From assembly GCA_963781675.1 (NCBI GenBank), contig CAWAGF010000006.1:186001-250000 (forward strand): DNA of 64,000 bases. The letters run 5' to 3'. The DNA comes from SCTD01 sp963781675 (lineage in GTDB: Bacteria > Actinomycetota > Actinomycetes > Mycobacteriales > SCTD01). Positions 24,801 to 35,281 of this stretch are shown here, piece after piece; position 1 is the stretch's first letter, and the number at the start of each line of letters is the position of its first letter. The notes beneath the pieces are model-generated. The model did not search any database, was not told where the DNA came from, and saw only the letters and a program-made list of their open reading frames with translations. Both the position numbers and the translations under genes were made by a program.

Positions 24801-25643
24801 CGGCTGCACGACCCCCGCGCGGCGGGAACGCGCGCGCCAGGCCAGGAAGCCGCCGACGAGCAGCACCGGCAGGAAGGGCAGCAGCGCGCCTGCGGTCACC
24901 GCCAGCACGCGGCCCGAGGTGGACAGCGCCGACCAGCCGGCGCGCAGGCCGTCCCCGAACCCCAGCGGCGCGCCGCTCAGCACCGGGCCGCCCTCGCTGT
25001 CCAGCCGCAGCGTGATGGTCGACAGGTCGACCCGCGCCTCCAGGGCGGCCAGCCGCGCCTCGAGGGCCTCCAGGTCCGCGGTCCGCTTGGTGAGCTCGGC
25101 CTCGACCTGCACCACCTCCCCGAGCGCGTCCGCCTCCGCGAGCAGCGCGCGGACGCGGTCCACGCTCTGCCGCTGGGTGGCCAGCCGCGCCTCGAGGTCG
25201 ACGACCTGGTCGCTGACGTCCTCGCTGCCCAGGCGCCGGCTGCGCTCGTCACCGAGCGCCGCGAGGTCGGCGATCGTGGCGTCGAACTCCTGGGGCGGCA
25301 CCTTCAGCACGAGGCTGGCCGACCCGCCGTCCGCGCTGCCGCTGCGGTCCTCGGCGTCCACCGCACCGCCGGCGGCCCTCGCCAGCCGGCCGGCTGCGTC
25401 GGCGGCGACCCGCACGTCGTCCACCCGCACCTCGAGGTCCGCCGTCCGCACGACGGCCGCCCCGGGTGCGACCCGCAGGGAGACGGCCTGCTCCGGGGTG
25501 TCCGCGACCGCCGGTGCGGCGGCTCCGGCGGCTCCGGCATCCCCGGAGGAGGCGGCGGTGTCGGCGCTGCCGGCGTCCTCGGCGCTGCAGCCGGCCAGCA
25601 GCAGGGCGGGGACGAGCAGGGCGGCGGCGAGGTGGGTGCGCAT
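24798..25643 (-). CDS. DUF4349 lipoprotein
   Basis: A 281-aa exported lipoprotein. The lipobox LLLAGC puts the acylated Cys at residue 19. A low-complexity Ala/Ser stretch is followed by the DUF4349 core: ADLEVRVDDVRVAADAAGRLA, then LVLKVPPQEFDATIADLAALG, then a coiled coil (about residues 145-215, DLEARLATQRQSVDRVRALL to ALEARVDLSTI). A C-terminal membrane helix ends it (LAVTAGALLPFLPVLLVGGFLAW). The protein would therefore be anchored at both ends outside the cell. The function of the family is not settled; an envelope role is likely. Confidence 0.85.
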   Translation of the reverse strand: MRTHLAAALLVPALLLAGCSAEDAGSADTAASSGDAGAAGAAAPAVADTPEQAVSLRVAPGAAVVRTADLEVRVDDVRVAADAAGRLARAAGGAVDAEDRSGSADGGSASLVLKVPPQEFDATIADLAALGDERSRRLGSEDVSDQVVDLEARLATQRQSVDRVRALLAEADALGEVVQVEAELTKRTADLEALEARLAALEARVDLSTITLRLDSEGGPVLSGAPLGFGDGLRAGWSALSTSGRVLAVTAGALLPFLPVLLVGGFLAWRARSRRAGVVQP

Positions 25644-25882
25644 CGGTTCCTCCGTTGTCTCGGTGCCGGTACGACGGACACCGGAGGCCGGGCGTTGCGC
25701 CGGCTGCGTCTCGAGGCCGTCACGATCCGGTCCCGCGCCGGGCTCGGCTCGGCCCGACGCTCCCGGGGGCGCGGCCCTCAGTGATCCACAGAAGGATCGA
25801 CGTCCTCAGCGCACCCCAGCGCCCCCTACGACGGCGATCCTTCTGATGATCAAGCCGGAGCGCGGCGACCTAGGCTGGCCGC
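25644..25882. repeat. Intergenic region with 11-bp inverted repeat CAGAAGGATCG
   Basis: In this 239-bp gap between the divergent DUF4349 and hemG genes, CAGAAGGATCG at 25789-25799 is exactly complementary to 25835-25845 across a 35-nt spacer. TGATC lies just outside both arms (25782 and 25848). A comparable element with a TGATCA end is seen at 30018-30081. It could be a hairpin or a dispersed intergenic repeat. Nothing else coding is seen. Confidence 0.45.
25871..25876 (+). promoter_or_regulatory. -10 hexamer TAGGCT, leaderless promoter for hemG
   Basis: TAGGCT ends 6 nt before the ATG at 25883. Confidence 0.4.
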
Positions 25883-27263
25883 ATGCACGTGGCGGTCGTC
25901 GGCGGAGGCGTCGCCGGCCTGTCCGCCGCGCTGGAGGCGCACCGCCTCGGGCACCGCGTCACCGTCCTGGAGGCCAGCGGCCGGCTCGGCGGCAAGGTCG
26001 CCGTCAGCGAGGTCGGCGGCCTGCAGGTGGACGAGGGCGCGGACTCGATGCTGACCCGCGTCCCGGACGGGCTGGCCCTGGCCCGCGAGGCCGGCCTGGA
26101 GGCCGAGCTGGTGGCGCCGGCCGCCGGGCAGGCCGCGGTCTGGAGCCGGGGCGCGCTGCGGCCGCTGCCGACCGGCACGCTGCTGGGCCTGCCGACCGAC
26201 CTGGCTGCCCTCGCCCGGTCCGGGCTGCTCTCCGGCCGCGGGCTCAACCGGGTCCCGCTCGACCTGCTGCTGCCCGGGGCACCGGTCACCGAGGACGTCA
26301 GCGTGGGCGACGCTGGTGCGCCGGCGGTTCGGCGGCGAGGTCGTGGAGCGCCTGGTCGACCCGCTGCTCGGCGGCGTCTACGCCGGGCACGCCGACCGGC
26401 TGTCCCTGCGCGCGACCCTGCCCCAGCTCGTCCGCCCCGCCGCCGCGCACCGCAGCCTGCTGCTCGCCGCGCGGGACGCCCGCGCCCGGACGCCGCCCAC
26501 CGACGGCCCGCTGTTCAACAGCCTGCCCGCGGGGCTCGGCCGGCTGCCGGCCGTCGTCGCGCGGGCCTCCGGCGCGGAGGTCCGGCTGGGCAGCACGGTG
26601 CGCGCGCTGGCCCGTACGCCTGCCGGCTGGCGGCTCACCACAGGCAGCGCCGCCGACCCGGAGGTGCTCCACGCGGACGCCGTCGTCCTCGCCCTCCCGG
26701 CCGCCCCCGCTGCGCGCCTGCTGGCGCCGCTGGCCCCGGCTGAGGCCGAGCAGCTCGCCGGCCTCGAGTACGCCTCCGTCGCGATCGTCACCCTCGTGCT
26801 CGGCGGGCGGCTCGACGTGCGGGGGAGCGGCTACCTCGTGCCGGCCGTCGAGGGCCGGACCACCAAGGCCGTCACGTTCAGCAGCCGCAAGTGGGCCCAC
26901 CTCGCCGGCCCGCACGAGGTGGTGCGGGCCAGCGTCGGCCGGCACGGCGAGACCGCCGACCTGCAGCGCCCGGACGCCGAGCTGGTCGCGCTCGTGCGGG
27001 ACGAGCTGGCCTCGGTCGTCGGCCCCCTGCCGGCGCTCGTCGACAGCCGGGTCACCCGCTGGGGCGGCGGGCTGCCGCAGTACGCCGTCGGCCACCTCGA
27101 CCTCGTCCGGCGGGTGCGCGCGGCGGTCGCCCGGCAGCCCCGGCTGGCCGTCGCGGGCGCGGCGTACGACGGCGTGGGCGTCCCCGCCTGCGCGCGGTCC
27201 GGGCGCGAGGCGGCGCGGTCGGCCGTGCGGCAGGATGAGGGGCATGAGCGAGGACCGGCCTGA
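25883..27263 (+). pseudogene. hemG: Coproporphyrinogen III / protoporphyrinogen oxidase, frame broken once
   Basis: A flavoenzyme (HemG/HemY, CgoX in the coproporphyrin pathway) oxidising coproporphyrinogen III to coproporphyrin III. The N-terminal FAD loop is VAVVGGGVAGLSAALEAHRLG with EASGRLGGKV. The frame breaks at about 26309-26313. Dropping one base turns VGDAGAPA into VGDLVRRRFGGEVVERLVDP, which continues in the second frame to GVYAGHADRLSLRATLPQL and the C-terminal GAAYDGVGVPACARSG. The corrected length of about 459 aa is normal. Haem synthesis being essential, an assembly error is likely. The end overlaps the hemQ start by 20 nt, so the two genes form an operon. Confidence 0.8.
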
Positions 27264-27950
27264 GGCCACCAAGGCGCGCGAGCTGAACGACCAGCTGCTC
27301 TACACGATGTACGCCGTCTGGAAGGCCACCACCCCGCTGCCGGAGGGCTCCCGGCAGGCGCTGGCCGAGGACGCCCAGCAGTTCCTCGACGCCGCGCTGC
27401 AGAAGGACGTCTACACCCGGGGGACCTACGACCTCGCGGGCTTCAAGGGCGACGCCGACCTCCTCGTCTGGTGGACCTGCCCCGACGTGGACGTCCTGCA
27501 GGACACCTACAACCGCTTCCGCCAGAGCGCGCTGGGCCGCCACCTCTCCCCGGTCTGGTCGAGCATCGGCATCCACCGCCCGGCCGAGTTCAACCGCAAC
27601 CACATCCCGGCCTACGTCCGCCGCGAGGACCCGCGCAAGTACGTCTGCGTCTACCCGTTCAACCGCTCGCTGGAGTGGTACCTGCTGCCGGACTACGAGC
27701 GCCGCGGCATGCTCGCCGAGCACGGCATCCAGGGCCGGGAGTACGAGGACGTCCGCGCGAACACCGTCGCCGCCTTCGGGCTCGGCGACTACGAGTGGCT
27801 GCTGGCCTTCGAGGCCGACGAGATGCACCGCATCACCGACTGCCTGCGCCACCTGCGCACCTCGCGCGCGCGGCTGCACACCAAGCTCGAGACGCCGTTC
27901 TGGTCCGGCATCCGCAAGCCGGTCGCCGACGTGGTGGCTGCTCTCCGTAG
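27244..27950 (+). CDS. hemQ: Coproheme decarboxylase (HemQ/ChdC), missing base at the stop
   Basis: A protein of about 235 aa in the chlorite-dismutase-like family. It decarboxylates coproheme to haem b, the last step of the Gram-positive pathway. Visible landmarks are LLYTMYAVWK, then TRGTYDLAGFKGDADLLVWW, YPFNRSLEWYLLPDYERR (with the family Tyr) and FEADEMHRITDCLRHLR. As given, the frame misses its stop and would run on to 28464 through the antisense of the next gene. Adding one C at 27945-27946 (CTCCCG) gives AALP and the stop TAG at 27948-27950, the usual end. It overlaps hemG. Confidence 0.88.
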
Positions 27951-27957
27951 CTCCGGG

Positions 27958-28386
27958 CTAGAGGTCGTGCAGGGCGTCCTCGCCCGGCTGCGGCAGCGCC
28001 GCCGGGTCGACCGGCAGCTCGAACCACACGTCCTTGCGCCACGGGTCCTCCGCCGGCCCGGTGCCCCAGGCCGTCGCCAGCACCGCCAGCAGCCCGAGCC
28101 CGCGGCCGGTGCCGGCCTCCAGGCCCGTGGTGCGGCGGCGCGGCCCGGCGGGCGAGCGGTCGGACACGGTCACCCGTACCGTCTCGCCGTCGCGCACGAT
28201 CTCCACGGCCATCTCGGTGCGAGCGTGCAGGACGGCGTTGGTCACCACCTCGCTGACGAGCAGGACCGCGCTCTCCTCGAGGTGGTCGAGCCGCCACTCG
28301 CGCAGCGTGCTGGTCACGAGGCGGCGCGCGTCACGGGCGCTGGTCGGCTCGCCGACCAGCTCCTGCCGCACCCGGACCCCTTCCAC
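27958..28386 (-). CDS. RsbW-like ATP-binding (anti-sigma type) protein
   Basis: A 142-aa stand-alone HATPase_c domain of the RsbW/SpoIIAB-like group widespread in actinomycetes. The N-box is AVLLVSEVVTNAVLHA, followed by VEIVRDGETVRVTVSDRSP and GRGLGLLAVLATAWG (G-box), ending DVWFELPVD. It lacks a dimerisation or sensor domain. Such proteins bind partner sigma factors or anti-anti-sigma proteins, and SpoIIE-type phosphatases such as the one at 61302 act in the same networks. No partner is encoded next door. The GTG at 28386 is used; no ribosome-binding site is obvious. Confidence 0.85.
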   Translation of the reverse strand: MEGVRVRQELVGEPTSARDARRLVTSTLREWRLDHLEESAVLLVSEVVTNAVLHARTEMAVEIVRDGETVRVTVSDRSPAGPRRRTTGLEAGTGRGLGLLAVLATAWGTGPAEDPWRKDVWFELPVDPAALPQPGEDALHDL

Positions 28387-28432
28387 ACCGTCGGGGTTCC
28401 CCCAGAACGGCCGGCCATGTCGCCCGGACGGG

Positions 28433-28837
28433 TCAGTCCTGCGCGGGCTCCAGCCGCAGGCTGACGCTGTTCATGCAGAAGCGGTCGCCGGTCGGCGTCT
28501 GCGGCGCGTCCTCGAACACGTGCCCGAGGTGGCTGCCGCACTTCGCGCAGAGCACCTCGACGCGGAGCATCCCGAGGCTGCGGTCCTCGTGCAGCTCGAC
28601 GGCGTCGCCCTCCTTCGGGGCGTAGAAGCTCGGCCAGCCGCAGTGCGAGTCGAACTTGGTCTCGCTGGTGAACAGGTCGTTGCCGCAGGCCCGGCAGGAG
28701 TACGTCCCGCGGGTCTTGGTCTCGTTGTACTCGCCGGTCCAGGGCCGCTCGGTCCCGGCCTGGCGCAGGACGGCGTACTCCTCGGGCGTGAGCTCGGCGC
28801 GCCACTGCTCGTCGGTCTTGGTCACCTCGTAGGTCAT
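28433..28837 (-). CDS. msrB: Peptide-methionine (R)-S-oxide reductase
   Basis: A 134-aa enzyme that reduces methionine R-sulfoxide in oxidised proteins using thioredoxin. The catalytic Cys121 is in RFCMNSVSL, with resolving Cys66 in HCGWPSF. Two CxxC pairs (Cys48/51 and Cys97/100) bind structural zinc, and GSHLGHVF is the conserved active-site strand. Length is standard for the single-domain form. It is transcribed away from the polymerase gene at 28876, only 38 nt apart. Confidence 0.96.
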   Translation of the reverse strand: MTYEVTKTDEQWRAELTPEEYAVLRQAGTERPWTGEYNETKTRGTYSCRACGNDLFTSETKFDSHCGWPSFYAPKEGDAVELHEDRSLGMLRVEVLCAKCGSHLGHVFEDAPQTPTGDRFCMNSVSLRLEPAQD

Positions 28838-28863
28838 GCCAGGTGCAGCGCCCCCGCGCTGCG

Positions 28864-28869
28864 TACTGT
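28864..28869 (+). promoter_or_regulatory. -10 hexamer TACTGT, leaderless promoter for the polymerase-primase gene
   Basis: TACTGT ends 6 nt before the ATG at 28876, inside the 38-bp gap to msrB. Confidence 0.4.
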
Positions 28870-28875
28870 TCCGCC

Positions 28876-30000
28876 ATGGCGTCGCCGTTCGTGGAGCTCG
28901 AGGTGGACACCCCCGCCGGGGAGCGCACCGTCAAGGTCACCAACCCCGACCGCACCTACTTCCCGGAGCTCGGCGACCGGGGCCGCAAGATCGACCTGGT
29001 CGAGTACTACCTGTCGGTGGGCGACGGGATCGTGCGCGCGCTGCGGGAGCGCCCCACCGTCCTGAAGCGGCACCCGGGCGGCGTCGGCGACGAGGCCGTC
29101 TACACCAAGCGCGTCCCGAACAGCCGGCCGCCGTGGGTCGAGACGGTGACGGTGCGCTTCCCCAGCGGCCGGGACGCCGTCGAGCTGTGCCCGGTCGACG
29201 TCGCGCACGTCGCCTGGGCCGTGCAGATGTCGACCTTCGACTTCCACCCCTGGCCGTCCCGCCGGGACGACACCGAGGCGCCGGACGAGCTGCGGATCGA
29301 CCTCGACCCGATGCCCGGCACCGGCTGGGACGACGTCGTGGAGACCGCCCTCGAGGTCAAGTCGGTCTACGACGAGCTCGGCCTGGTCAGCTTCCCCAAG
29401 ACGTCGGGCAGCAAGGGGATCCACGTCTACCTGCGGGTCGAGCCGCGCTTCACCTTCCTCGAGATGCGGCACGCCGCGCTGGCCGTCGCCCGCGAGGTGG
29501 AGCGCCGGCGGCCCGAGCTGGCCACCAGCCGGTGGTGGAAGGAGGAGCGCGGCGAGCGCGTCTTCCTCGACTACAACCGGATGGCCCGTGACCAGACGAT
29601 CGCGTCCGCGTACAGCGTCCGCGCCGTCCCCCGCGCGACCGTCAGCGCGCCGCTGACGTGGGACGAGGTGCCCGACGCCGAGGTCGAGGACTTCGACATC
29701 TGGACGATGCGCGAGCGCTTCGCCCGCCTCGGCGACGTGCACGCCGCGATCGACGACGTGCACCACGACCTCACGCCGCTGCTGGAGCTGTACGAGCGGC
29801 ACGGCGAGGGGGACGCGCCGTACCCGCCGCAGTTCCCGAAGATGGAGGGCGAGCCGCTGCGCAGCCGCCCCTCGGTCGCCGGGCCGGCCGCGCAGAAGCG
29901 CGCGGAGCGGGACGCCCGGCTGCGTGCCGCCGCCGACCAGGCCAAGGCCCTGACGCCGCCCCGTCCGCGCCGGCCGCCCAAGGAGCCGTCCGCCGGCTGA
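28876..30000 (+). CDS. LigD-type polymerase/primase (Prim-PolC-like)
   Basis: A 374-aa archaeo-eukaryotic primase-fold enzyme without attached ligase or nuclease domains. The metal-binding Asp pair lies in ELRIDLDPMPGTGWDD. GSKGIHVYLRVEP and VFLDYNRMARDQTIASAYSVRAVPRATVSAPL are characteristic of the LigD polymerase family. A basic C-terminal tail (PRPRRPPKEPSAG) may bind DNA. In mycobacteria the stand-alone Prim-PolC works with ligase LigC in gap repair, and a LigC-like gene lies 5.6 kb away at 35644. The ATG at 28876 (MASPFVELEVD) is preferred over an upstream in-frame start because of the adjacent -10. Confidence 0.9.
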   Translation: MASPFVELEVDTPAGERTVKVTNPDRTYFPELGDRGRKIDLVEYYLSVGDGIVRALRERPTVLKRHPGGVGDEAVYTKRVPNSRPPWVETVTVRFPSGRDAVELCPVDVAHVAWAVQMSTFDFHPWPSRRDDTEAPDELRIDLDPMPGTGWDDVVETALEVKSVYDELGLVSFPKTSGSKGIHVYLRVEPRFTFLEMRHAALAVAREVERRRPELATSRWWKEERGERVFLDYNRMARDQTIASAYSVRAVPRATVSAPLTWDEVPDAEVEDFDIWTMRERFARLGDVHAAIDDVHHDLTPLLELYERHGEGDAPYPPQFPKMEGEPLRSRPSVAGPAAQKRAERDARLRAAADQAKALTPPRPRRPPKEPSAG

Positions 30001-30017
30001 CGCACGGGCTCGCCCGG

Positions 30018-30081
30018 TGATCATCGCGGCACTTCCGCACGTACGAGGCCGTCAGGAGGCGCGGAAGTCCCGCGTTGATCA
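30018..30081. repeat. Long inverted repeat, 21-bp arms, before the beta-propeller gene
   Basis: Arms at 30018-30038 and 30061-30081 pair at 19 of 21 positions around a 22-nt loop. Each arm ends in TGATCA at the outside and ACTTCCGC at the loop side. It starts 18 nt after the polymerase gene, so it may terminate that transcript. It resembles the TGATC-flanked repeat at 25789. Confidence 0.6.
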
Positions 30082-30101
30082 TCACGAGGCGTGGGGATCA
30101 G

Positions 30102-30136
30102 GCAGGAGGTACGGCCCGGACGGCGAACAGGTCGCC
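30102..30136 (+). promoter_or_regulatory. Leader block shared with the M28 peptidase gene
   Basis: The 35 nt before the ATG match the 35 nt before the GTG at 36771 in 27 positions, ungapped. The shared parts are GCAGGAGG, CGGCCCGGAC and GCGAAC at identical distances from the start. GCAGGAGG is too far (27 nt) to act as a normal ribosome-binding site. Confidence 0.45.
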
Positions 30137-32737
30137 ATGCGTCGTCGCCGCCTGCTCCCGCTCGCCGCCCTGCCCGCGCTCACGGCCCTGGTCGTCGGGG
30201 TCACCGGCGCGTCCGGCGCCCCCAGCGCCGCGTCTGCCGGGCACGTCCCACCGGTGCCGGGCATCAGCGCCAGCGGCCTGGACGCGCTGCTGGACCCGGA
30301 GCAGGAGCCCGGTGACCCGATGCTGGCCGCCCGCGGCGGCACCATCCCCACGGGCGCCTTCGCCCGCGCCTCCGAGCAGGCCGCCCGCCTCGGGAACGCG
30401 ACCCGCAGCAGCGAGCCCGGCCTCGCGGGCGCCGCGTGGAAGCTGCGCGGCCCCACCAACGTCGGCGGCCGCGTGCTCGACGTCGTCGTCGACCCGAAGC
30501 GCAAGGACGGCGTCTACGTCGCGACCGCGAGCGGCGGCGTCTGGCACAGCACCGACGCCGGCAAGCGCTACCGCTCGGTCTGGCCGGACAGCCTGACCCA
30601 GACGGTCGGCGCGCTGGCCGTGTCGCGCAGCGGCGTCCTCTGGGCCGGCACCGGCGAGGCCGGCCCCGGCGGCGGCTCGATCACCTACGGCGGCACCGGC
30701 GTCTACCGCTCCGCGGACGGCGGCAAGACGTGGAAGAACATGGGCCTGAAGGGCACCGAGCGCATCGGCCGCGTCGTCGTGGACCCGCGCAACGAGGACG
30801 TCGTGTACGTCGCCGCCAACGGCCCGCTCTACACGCGCGGCGGCGAGCGCGGCCTCTACAAGACGACCAACGGCGGCAAGAGCTGGCAGCTCGTGCTCAA
30901 GGGCGCCAACGACACGACCGGCGCCGTCGACGTGCAGCTCGACCCGAAGAGCAGCGACGTCGTCTACGCGACCACGTGGGACCGCATCCGCGAGCCCGAC
31001 CGCCGCCTCTACACCGGCCCCGGCAGCGGCGCGTTCAAGAGCACCGACGGCGGCAAGAGCTGGGCGCGCATCGGCGGCCCGTCGCTGGCCTCGCAGCCGA
31101 CCCTCGGCCGGCTCGGCATCACCGTCGCGCCGAGCAGCCCGAACCGCGTCTACATCAGCGCCTCCACCGAGGCCGGCCTCACCGCGGGCCTGTACCGCTC
31201 CGACGACGCCGGCGCGACGTTCACGCCCGGCGTCGACGTGCCGGTCATCACCGGCGGGTTCGTCTACGCCTGGTGGTTCGGCCGCATCTACGTCGACCCG
31301 AAGGACGCGAACCACGTCTTCGTCACTGGCGTGAACATGAGCGAGAGCAAGGACGGCGGCGTCCGCTTCACCAGCAGCCCCGGCCTGCACTCGGACCAGC
31401 ACGGCATGGCCTGGGACCTGCGCACGCCCGGTCGCGTCTACGTCGGCAACGACGGCGGCTCCTACACCTCCGACGACAACGGCGCGAGCTTCGAGCACGG
31501 CGAGTACATGCCGTGGAACCAGCCGTTCTCGATCGCGGTCAGCCAGCAGGACCCGGCCAAGATCCTGGTCGGCCTGCAGGACAACGGCGGCAACCGCAAC
31601 TACCTCGGCGACGACGAGGTCGGCCCGGGGCAGTACAACGACATCACCGGCGGCGACGGCACCGAGATGGCCTTCGACCCGAGCGACGACAGCATCGTCT
31701 ACGGCTGCAGCCAGTACGGCGTCTGCGCCCGCTCCACGACCGGCGGCGACGACATGGAGAGCTTCGAGAACGAGATCGTCGGCTCGCGCAAGAACTGGCT
31801 GAGCCCGATCGAGTTCGACCCGGCCGACGACAGCACCGTCTACACCGCGAGCGAGATCGTCCACCGCAGCACGGACAAGGGCGAGACCTGGACGCCGATC
31901 AGCCCGGACCTCACCGGCGGCCCCGGCCGCGAGACCAACCCGCTGTTCCGCAACTACGGCACTGTCACGACGCTCGCCGTCGCCGACGCGGAGTACGGGA
32001 CGATCTACGCCGGCACCGACGACGGCCGCGTCTCCTACACCCACGACAGCGGGCTCACCTGGGTCCGCGCCGCCGGCCTGCCCACCGACTGGGTCACCTC
32101 GGTGACCATCGACCGTCGTGACCCCGCGCGCGTCGCCTACGCCGCGTTCAGCGGCTTCCGCAGCGGCAAGCAGAAGTCGCTGGTCTTCCGCACCGCGGAC
32201 GGTGGCACGACCTGGAAGGACGTCAGCGGCAACCTCCCGCAGGCCCCGGTCAACGACGTCATGGCGATCGGCGAGGACCTCGTCGCCGCCACCGACGTGG
32301 GCGTCTTCCTCACCCGTGGCGTCAGCAAGGGCCTCGGCCGCAGCTGGCTGAAGGTCGGCAAGGGCCTGCCGAACGCCCCCATCACCTCGCTGGACTGGCA
32401 GGCGAAGACGAAGACCCTGCTGGCCGGCAACTTCGGCCGCGGCGCGTACTCGGTGTCGCTGCCCGACCTCGGCCGGCCGGCGTCCGTCCGCGGCGCCAAG
32501 GCCACCCGCGCCGCCGTCGTCGCCCCGCAGCCGGCCACTGCGCCGGCCGCCGGCGCCCCGGCCGCCGGCCCGTCCGTGAGGACATCGGCGCAGGCCGCGC
32601 CCGTCACCGAGGTGGCGGCCGTGCCGACCGCTTCCCGGTCCGGCCTGCGCCTGCCTGGTGCGGCCGCACTCGCGCTCGGCCTGCTCGCCGTGGCCGCGCT
32701 CGGCGGGCTGCTCGCCCTGCGCCCGCGCCGCCGCTAG
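30137..32737 (+). CDS. Exported BNR/sortilin-like beta-propeller protein with C-terminal anchor
   Basis: An 866-aa protein. The signal peptide is at residues 1-28 (LLPLAALPALTALVVGVTGASGA). The body is a repeated propeller with many Asp-box-type turns: STDAGKRYRS, SADGGKTWKN, TTNGGKSWQL, STDGGKSWAR, SDDAGATFTP, STDKGETWTP and TADGGTTWKD. The C-terminus has an Ala/Pro linker, one membrane helix (AAALALGLLAVAALGGLLAL) and RPRRR, so the protein stays at the cell surface. The fold resembles VPS10/xyloglucanase-like glycosidases, but no catalytic residues can be assigned. It is flanked by the inverted repeat upstream and converges with tesB. Confidence 0.85.
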   Translation: MRRRRLLPLAALPALTALVVGVTGASGAPSAASAGHVPPVPGISASGLDALLDPEQEPGDPMLAARGGTIPTGAFARASEQAARLGNATRSSEPGLAGAAWKLRGPTNVGGRVLDVVVDPKRKDGVYVATASGGVWHSTDAGKRYRSVWPDSLTQTVGALAVSRSGVLWAGTGEAGPGGGSITYGGTGVYRSADGGKTWKNMGLKGTERIGRVVVDPRNEDVVYVAANGPLYTRGGERGLYKTTNGGKSWQLVLKGANDTTGAVDVQLDPKSSDVVYATTWDRIREPDRRLYTGPGSGAFKSTDGGKSWARIGGPSLASQPTLGRLGITVAPSSPNRVYISASTEAGLTAGLYRSDDAGATFTPGVDVPVITGGFVYAWWFGRIYVDPKDANHVFVTGVNMSESKDGGVRFTSSPGLHSDQHGMAWDLRTPGRVYVGNDGGSYTSDDNGASFEHGEYMPWNQPFSIAVSQQDPAKILVGLQDNGGNRNYLGDDEVGPGQYNDITGGDGTEMAFDPSDDSIVYGCSQYGVCARSTTGGDDMESFENEIVGSRKNWLSPIEFDPADDSTVYTASEIVHRSTDKGETWTPISPDLTGGPGRETNPLFRNYGTVTTLAVADAEYGTIYAGTDDGRVSYTHDSGLTWVRAAGLPTDWVTSVTIDRRDPARVAYAAFSGFRSGKQKSLVFRTADGGTTWKDVSGNLPQAPVNDVMAIGEDLVAATDVGVFLTRGVSKGLGRSWLKVGKGLPNAPITSLDWQAKTKTLLAGNFGRGAYSVSLPDLGRPASVRGAKATRAAVVAPQPATAPAAGAPAAGPSVRTSAQAAPVTEVAAVPTASRSGLRLPGAAALALGLLAVAALGGLLALRPRRR

Positions 32738-32750
32738 CGCGTCGCGCGGG

Positions 32751-33626
32751 TCATCGCTCCCGGGGGATCCGGAGCAGGCCCTCCTGCACGACGGAGACGG
32801 CCAGCTGGCCGTCGCGGGTGTAGATGCTCCCGCGCGAGAGCCCGCGGGAGGCGCCGGTCCACGGCGACTCCTGGTCGTACAGCCACCACTGGTCGGCGCG
32901 GAACGGCCGGTGGAACCACATCGCGTGGTCCAGCGAGGCGCCGAGCACGTCGCCGGTGCCCCAGGCCAGCCCGTGGTTGAGCAGCGTCGAGTCGAGCAGC
33001 GTCATGTCGCTGGCGAAGGTCACCGCGCAGACGTGCAGCAGCGGGTCGTCGGGCAGCGTGCCGTCCGCGCGCATCCACACCTGCGAGCTCGGCTTGCGGT
33101 AGCCGCTGTCCTTGGCGACGCGGGGCGGGTCGCCGACGTAGCGGACGTCGATCGGGCGCGGCCGGGTGTACCAGCCGCCGAGCTCGTCGGCGTACGGCTT
33201 CATGCGGTCCTCGAGGCGCAGCAGGTCCTCGGGCTGCGCCACGTCGGGCATCGTCGAGGAGTGCTCGATGCCCTCCTCCACGAGCTGGAAGGAGGCGGAC
33301 AGGTTGAAGATCGGCTTCCCGTGCTGGATGGCGACGACGCGGCGGGTGGTGAAGCTGCGGCCGTCGCGGATGCGGTCGACCTCGTAGACGATCGGGATGC
33401 CCGGGTCGCCCGGGCGCAGGAAGTAGGCGTGCAGGCTGTGCACCGGGCGGTCGCTGGGCACGGTGCGGCCGGCGGCGACGAGCGCCTGGCCGGCCACCTG
33501 ACCGCCGAAGACGCGCTGCAGCGACTCGGTCGGCTGCTTGCCGCGGAAGATGTCGACCTCGATGCGCTCGAGGTCGAGCAGGTCCACCAGCTTGTCGAGC
33601 GGGGTCACTCCCTGGGTCGTGGTCAC
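32751..33626 (-). CDS. tesB: Acyl-CoA thioesterase II
   Basis: A 291-aa double-hotdog thioesterase hydrolysing acyl-CoA to free acid and CoA. N-terminal LVDLLDLERIEVDIFRG and FGGQVAGQALVAAGRTV are signature TesB sequences. HSLHAYFLRPGDP and GRSFTTRRVVAIQHGKPIFNLSASFQ follow in the first hotdog. The second carries SLDHAMWFHRPFRADQWWLYDQESPW, with the conserved Asp of the second domain. GTG at 33626 is the start; it follows the ABC-F gene by 23 nt on the same strand. Confidence 0.93.
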   Translation of the reverse strand: MTTTQGVTPLDKLVDLLDLERIEVDIFRGKQPTESLQRVFGGQVAGQALVAAGRTVPSDRPVHSLHAYFLRPGDPGIPIVYEVDRIRDGRSFTTRRVVAIQHGKPIFNLSASFQLVEEGIEHSSTMPDVAQPEDLLRLEDRMKPYADELGGWYTRPRPIDVRYVGDPPRVAKDSGYRKPSSQVWMRADGTLPDDPLLHVCAVTFASDMTLLDSTLLNHGLAWGTGDVLGASLDHAMWFHRPFRADQWWLYDQESPWTGASRGLSRGSIYTRDGQLAVSVVQEGLLRIPRER

Positions 33627-33649
33627 GCCGGGCAGTCTCCCAGCCGGGC

Positions 33650-35280
<1,631 letters not shown>

Positions 35281-35281
<1 letters not shown>

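Noticed and set aside
24676..28464. A single very long open frame over four genes
   Set aside because: It is a chance opening on the strand opposite the PPOX and DUF4349 genes that then runs into hemQ; only the hemQ part from 27244 is coding.
27951..28464. C-terminal extension of hemQ
   Set aside because: The extension is antisense to the RsbW-like gene, has no HemQ similarity, and disappears when one base is restored before the normal stop.
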